Source: Bacteroidia bacterium (lineage in GTDB: Bacteria; Bacteroidota; Bacteroidia; B-17B0; Aurantibacillaceae). Taken from it: a stretch of DNA of 64,000 nt. Positions 60,450 through 64,000 of the stretch are shown here, in pieces (position 1 is the stretch's first letter; every line of letters starts with the position of its first letter). The stretch is from the NCBI GenBank assembly GCA_016787895.1, contig JAEUTN010000014.1:930001-994000 (forward strand), read 5' to 3'. The notes below the pieces were generated by a model. That model had not been told where the DNA came from and did not search any database. It worked only from the letters and a program-made list of their open reading frames with translations. A program made the position numbers and the translations under genes.

Positions 60450-62495
60450 TTAAAAAAACAGGCCTATGAAAAGATCAATTAATTTGATTCCGATAAAAGG
60501 CAGGGCCACCCCGCCAAAACCGTAGATCAATAAATTACGTCTCAATAGAGCGCTTGCGCCAATGGGTTTGTATTCTACGCCACGCAGGGCCAGGGGTATT
60601 AAAATCGGAATGATGATGGCATTAAAAATAACAGCGGAAAGTATAGCGCTTTCCGGACTGTGCAGGCGCATAATGTTCAAGCCTTGCAAAGCCGGTATGG
60701 AGGCAATAAACAAAGCCGGTACAATGGCAAAGTACTTGGCTACGTCGTTCGCAATGGAAAAAGTAGTTAATGTACCGCGGGTAATTAATAACTGTTTTCC
60801 AATCTCAACAATTTCAATCAGTTTGGTTGGGTCGTTGTCCAGGTCCACCATGTTGCCCGCCTCTTTAGCCGCCTGAGTTCCGCTGTTCATGGCCACACCC
60901 ACATCGGCCTGTGCCAGGGCGGGAGCGTCGTTTGTTCCATCGCCCATCATGGCCACCAATTTACCTTCGGCCTGCTCCCGTTTGATGTAATTCATTTTAT
61001 CCTCGGGTTTGGCTTCCGCAATAAAATCATCTACTCCTGCTTTCTCTGCAATAAATTTAGCAGTGAGGGGATTGTCACCGGTAACCATAACCGTTTTAAT
61101 TCCCATCTTTCTGAGACGTTCAAATCGTTCAGAGATACCCGGTTTAATAATATCCTGCAATTCAATCACGCCAATGACCTTTTCATTTTCAGAAACCACC
61201 AAAGGAGTTCCCCCATTGCTCGAAATGGATTTTACCCTTTCGCTTACTTCAGTTGGAAAATGCTGACCGGCTTTGGCGCATAAATCTCTGATGGCGTCTG
61301 CGGCTCCTTTACGGATGCGTGTGTTGTCGAAGTCAACACCCGAACTTCTGGTTTCCGCGGTGAATTTAATGTAGCGGGGATTATTCAGCTGATAATTCAG
61401 TGGATTAATACCTGCCAATTCAATGATGGATTTACCTTCAGGGGTTTGGTCGCTCAAGGAACTTAACACCACACATTTGGTGAAGTGTTTTTCATCCACA
61501 CCGGGTGCAGGATAAAAGTGCGTGGCTTTTCTGTTCCCGATGGTTATGGTGCCGGTTTTGTCAAGCAACAACACATCAATGTCGCCGGCAGTTTCAACGG
61601 CTTTGCCTGATTTGGTGATGACGTTGGCCCTTAAAGCCCTGTCCATTCCAGCGATACCAATGGCTGAAAGCAGGCCACCAATGGTAGTGGGAATCAAACA
61701 CACAAACAATGAGATCAAAGCGGCAATGGTAATGGGTGTATTCGCGTAATCGGCAAAAGGTTTTAAGGTTACACACACAATAATAAACACCAAAGTAAAA
61801 GCTGCCAGTAAAATGGTTAAGGCAATTTCGTTGGGTGTTTTTTGTCTGCTGGCACCTTCCACCAGAGCAATCATTTTGTCAAGGAAGGATTCGCCGGGTT
61901 CAGTGGTCACCCTGACTTTAATCTTATCAGACAACACTTTTGTACCGCCTGTTACGCTGGATTTATCACCTCCGGCTTCGCGGATCACCGGAGCCGATTC
62001 ACCGGTAATGGCCGACTCGTCAATAGTGGCCAATCCTTCAATAATTTCACCATCAGTGGCAATGATTTCTCCCGCTTCACAAACAAACACGTCGCCCTTT
62101 TTCAATTGAGAGGAGCTAACCATTTTTATTTCGTTAAGAGTGAGTTCACCTACTGGTTGAATTAATCTGGCGGGGGTTTCTTCCCGTGTCTTGCGAAGTG
62201 ATTCGGCCTGTGCTTTTCCTCTGGCTTCGGCAATGGCTTCGGCAAAATTGGCGAATAACAAGGTTAAAAACAGAACGATTAAAACCAGCAGGTTATACGC
62301 CAGGCTGCCTTGTGTGCCGTCGTTATGAAAGAACAGATTGATGGTCACGATCAGCATCACCAGTGTTCCGAGCTCTACGGTGAACATCACCGGGTTTTTG
62401 ACCATTCGTTTCGGATGTAATTTTATAAAGGATTGTTTGAAAGCCTCTTTTAAAAGGTCTTTTTGAAACAAGGATTTATTTTTTGAAGTATTCAT
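60450..62495 (-). CDS. kdpB: Potassium-transporting P-type ATPase subunit KdpB
   Basis: 681 residues. Energising subunit of the KdpFABC pump. Phosphorylated Asp D312 in [11 protein letters not shown]; actuator motif TGES at 164-167, whose Ser is the inhibitory phosphorylation site in E. coli; nucleotide-binding segments and the [12 protein letters not shown] hinge near the end. Seven membrane helices are expected. It begins 11 nt after kdpA. Confidence 0.98.
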   Translation of the reverse strand: MNTSKNKSLFQKDLLKEAFKQSFIKLHPKRMVKNPVMFTVELGTLVMLIVTINLFFHNDGTQGSLAYNLLVLIVLFLTLLFANFAEAIAEARGKAQAESLRKTREETPARLIQPVGELTLNEIKMVSSSQLKKGDVFVCEAGEIIATDGEIIEGLATIDESAITGESAPVIREAGGDKSSVTGGTKVLSDKIKVRVTTEPGESFLDKMIALVEGASRQKTPNEIALTILLAAFTLVFIIVCVTLKPFADYANTPITIAALISLFVCLIPTTIGGLLSAIGIAGMDRALRANVITKSGKAVETAGDIDVLLLDKTGTITIGNRKATHFYPAPGVDEKHFTKCVVLSSLSDQTPEGKSIIELAGINPLNYQLNNPRYIKFTAETRSSGVDFDNTRIRKGAADAIRDLCAKAGQHFPTEVSERVKSISSNGGTPLVVSENEKVIGVIELQDIIKPGISERFERLRKMGIKTVMVTGDNPLTAKFIAEKAGVDDFIAEAKPEDKMNYIKREQAEGKLVAMMGDGTNDAPALAQADVGVAMNSGTQAAKEAGNMVDLDNDPTKLIEIVEIGKQLLITRGTLTTFSIANDVAKYFAIVPALFIASIPALQGLNIMRLHSPESAILSAVIFNAIIIPILIPLALRGVEYKPIGASALLRRNLLIYGFGGVALPFIGIKLIDLFIGLFF

Positions 62496-62506
62496 GGGTG
62501 TACGAT

Positions 62507-64000
62507 TTAAAAGTATAAACTAAAGTATTCTGCAAAGGGGCCTAATACCAATGCGGGGAAAAAGGCCAGGGCAGCGATGATCATAATCACGGCGTAGGTC
62601 ATAATGCCAAAGGTGCCCGTATCGGTTCTTAATGTTCCGGCAGATTCAGGGATGTATTTTTTGCGGGCCAGCAAACCTGCAATGGCGATGGGACCGATGA
62701 TGGGTAAAAAGCGGCCAAGGATTAACACAAATCCGGTAGTAATGTTCCAGAACAAATTATTGTCGCCCAGTCCTTCAAAGCCGCTGCCGTTATTGGCCGC
62801 AGAAGAAGTGTATTCATACAACATTTCCGAAAAACCATGATAACCCGGGTTATTCAGCCAATTGCCAGGTTTCACCGCCCAGTCGGCATTCGCATGATTA
62901 ACGTTTACGTAAGAAGAAAGAGCGGTGCCGGCTAAAATGAGCAATGGATGTAATAAGGCAATGAAGGAGGCAATTTTCATTTCCCTTGCTTCAATTTTCC
63001 GGCCCAAAAATTCAGGAGTTCGCCCAACCATCAAACCGGAAATAAAGACCGCGATGATGATAAATATATAATAGTTCAGAATGCCCACGCCACAGCCTCC
63101 ATAAAAGGCATTGGTCATCATGCCCAGCAACTGCATGGAGCCCGAAACCGGCATGGAACTATCGTGCATGGAGTTCACAGAGCCTGTAGATATAATTGTT
63201 GTAACTATACTCCAGTAAGCAGAAGCCCAGGACCCGAAACGCACTTCTTTTCCTTCCATGCTTCCCATGCTTTGGTTCACTCCCATCTGGGTTATAGCAG
63301 GGTTGCCGTTCACTTCGGCAATAAGGGTGGGAATTAGGAAGGTGAGCATGCCAAAGGTCATCACACCAAAAATCACATAGGCCAGTTTTTTGCGATTCAG
63401 GTAGAAGCCCAGTGTAAAGATGAGTGCAATGGGAATCAGCACCTGCACTATCATTTCGACCATGTTGGTGAGGTAATTCGGATTTTCCAAAGGATGAGAC
63501 GAATTGGCCCCAAACCAGCCTCCGCCATTGGTGCCCAGGTGTTTAATGGCAATCATGCCGGCAGCCGGGCCGCGGGAAACCTGAACCGTATCACCTTGTA
63601 AATTCACCAGGGTGTCTTTGCCGTCAAAACTGGCCGGTGTTCCATTAAAGGCCAGAATGGTCGCAACGACTATGCTAAGCGGCAAAAGCACGCGTGTAAG
63701 GGATTTTAAAAAGATATCGAAGAAATTTCCCAGTCCTTCTGTAGTTTTTTCGCGCATGGCGTTAAACACCACTATCAGCGCGGCGATACCGGTGGCTGCA
63801 GAAACAAATTGCAGGAAAGTGATGACCGCCAATTGTGTGAGGTAGGTGAGGCCGCTTTCACCGGAATAGTGTTGCAGGTTACAATTCACCAGAAAGCTGA
63901 TGGCGGTATTAAAACTCAGATCCGGACTCATGGAGGGGTTGCCATCCGGGTTGAGAAACAATGCGCCCTGGGTCAGGAGCATGATAAAGGCATACACAAA
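62507..64000 (-). CDS. kdpA: Potassium-transporting ATPase subunit KdpA (5' part missing)
   Basis: At least 496 residues; the N-terminus lies beyond the window edge (full family length is about 560). Potassium channel-like subunit with filter loops: [19 protein letters not shown] near the middle and GGCGVGILN further on. Ten membrane helices are expected in the whole protein. It is the first gene seen of the kdpA-B-C-porin-kdpD-kinase cluster; a kdpF, if present, would be outside. Confidence 0.96.
   Translation of the reverse strand, partial: FVYAFIMLLTQGALFLNPDGNPSMSPDLSFNTAISFLVNCNLQHYSGESGLTYLTQLAVITFLQFVSAATGIAALIVVFNAMREKTTEGLGNFFDIFLKSLTRVLLPLSIVVATILAFNGTPASFDGKDTLVNLQGDTVQVSRGPAAGMIAIKHLGTNGGGWFGANSSHPLENPNYLTNMVEMIVQVLIPIALIFTLGFYLNRKKLAYVIFGVMTFGMLTFLIPTLIAEVNGNPAITQMGVNQSMGSMEGKEVRFGSWASAYWSIVTTIISTGSVNSMHDSSMPVSGSMQLLGMMTNAFYGGCGVGILNYYIFIIIAVFISGLMVGRTPEFLGRKIEAREMKIASFIALLHPLLILAGTALSSYVNVNHANADWAVKPGNWLNNPGYHGFSEMLYEYTSSAANNGSGFEGLGDNNLFWNITTGFVLILGRFLPIIGPIAIAGLLARKKYIPESAGTLRTDTGTFGIMTYAVIMIIAALAFFPALVLGPFAEYFSLYF

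Overview
The window is a continuous, densely coded chromosome segment from a member of the phylum Bacteroidota. The evidence is of three kinds. Promoters with the TAnnTTTG -7 box of this phylum lie in front of many genes. Six secreted proteins end in a type A sorting domain of the type IX secretion system (T9SS), with a YPNP-like motif. Several gene families are typical of the phylum: IPExxxVDY, DUF4286, split KdpD, and acpP-fabF-rnc in that order. GC is in the mid 40s percent by eye. I cannot place it below phylum with confidence; a Flavobacteriales- or Sphingobacteriales-like lineage is likely. No tRNA, rRNA, insertion sequence, prophage or CRISPR array was seen.

Layout: 1-2.9 kb (minus) is acpP-fabF-rnc-IPExxxVDY, followed at the edge by the first codons of another gene. 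3.4-8 kb (plus) is rimP-nusA-infB, with a hairpin in its leader and a strong terminator. 8.3-12.2 kb (minus) holds a T9SS cargo gene between two copies of a palindromic repeat, an Mrp/NBP35 ATPase and two related small lipoproteins. 12.4-14.1 kb (plus) is an ECF sigma factor translationally coupled to a membrane protein that joins an anti-sigma-like segment to an HtrA-type serine protease. 14.3-24.3 kb has small unknown genes, tyrS-rpoN, a C25-like T9SS protein, a 41-residue lipoprotein, mlaE-mlaF and uup. 24.4-33.9 kb has a TPR-SpoIIE phosphatase, two small secreted proteins, trmD, pntA-pntB, an outer-membrane barrel and an ABC exporter. 34.0-38.4 kb is rpmH, then yceD(DUF177)-rpmF, an orphan histidine kinase, and plsX-fabH. 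38.5-41.6 kb is an OmpR-type two-component pair divergent from a T9SS protein, with four phased TTAAC repeats between them. 41.7-55.2 kb has kbl, T9SS adhesin-like proteins, a two-domain VOC protein, a dihydrouridine synthase and a 1497-residue secreted protein. 55.8-64 kb (minus) is the potassium uptake operon kdpA-kdpB-kdpC-porin-kdpD(sensor half)-histidine kinase, with kdpA cut by the window edge.

Themes: core genes for translation, fatty-acid synthesis and RNA processing alternate with cell-envelope genes. The points most worth a second look are the sigma factor/protease-anti-sigma pair, the phased TTAAC operator of the two-component system, the repeat pair flanking the cargo gene at 8.3-10.2 kb, the promoters that imply leaderless mRNAs (trmD, the TTG-started dihydrouridine synthase), the tiny lipoprotein at 20.7 kb and the very large unknown secreted protein. 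Start codons of several secreted proteins were moved downstream of the longest ORF because a signal peptide or a promoter box fixes the start.
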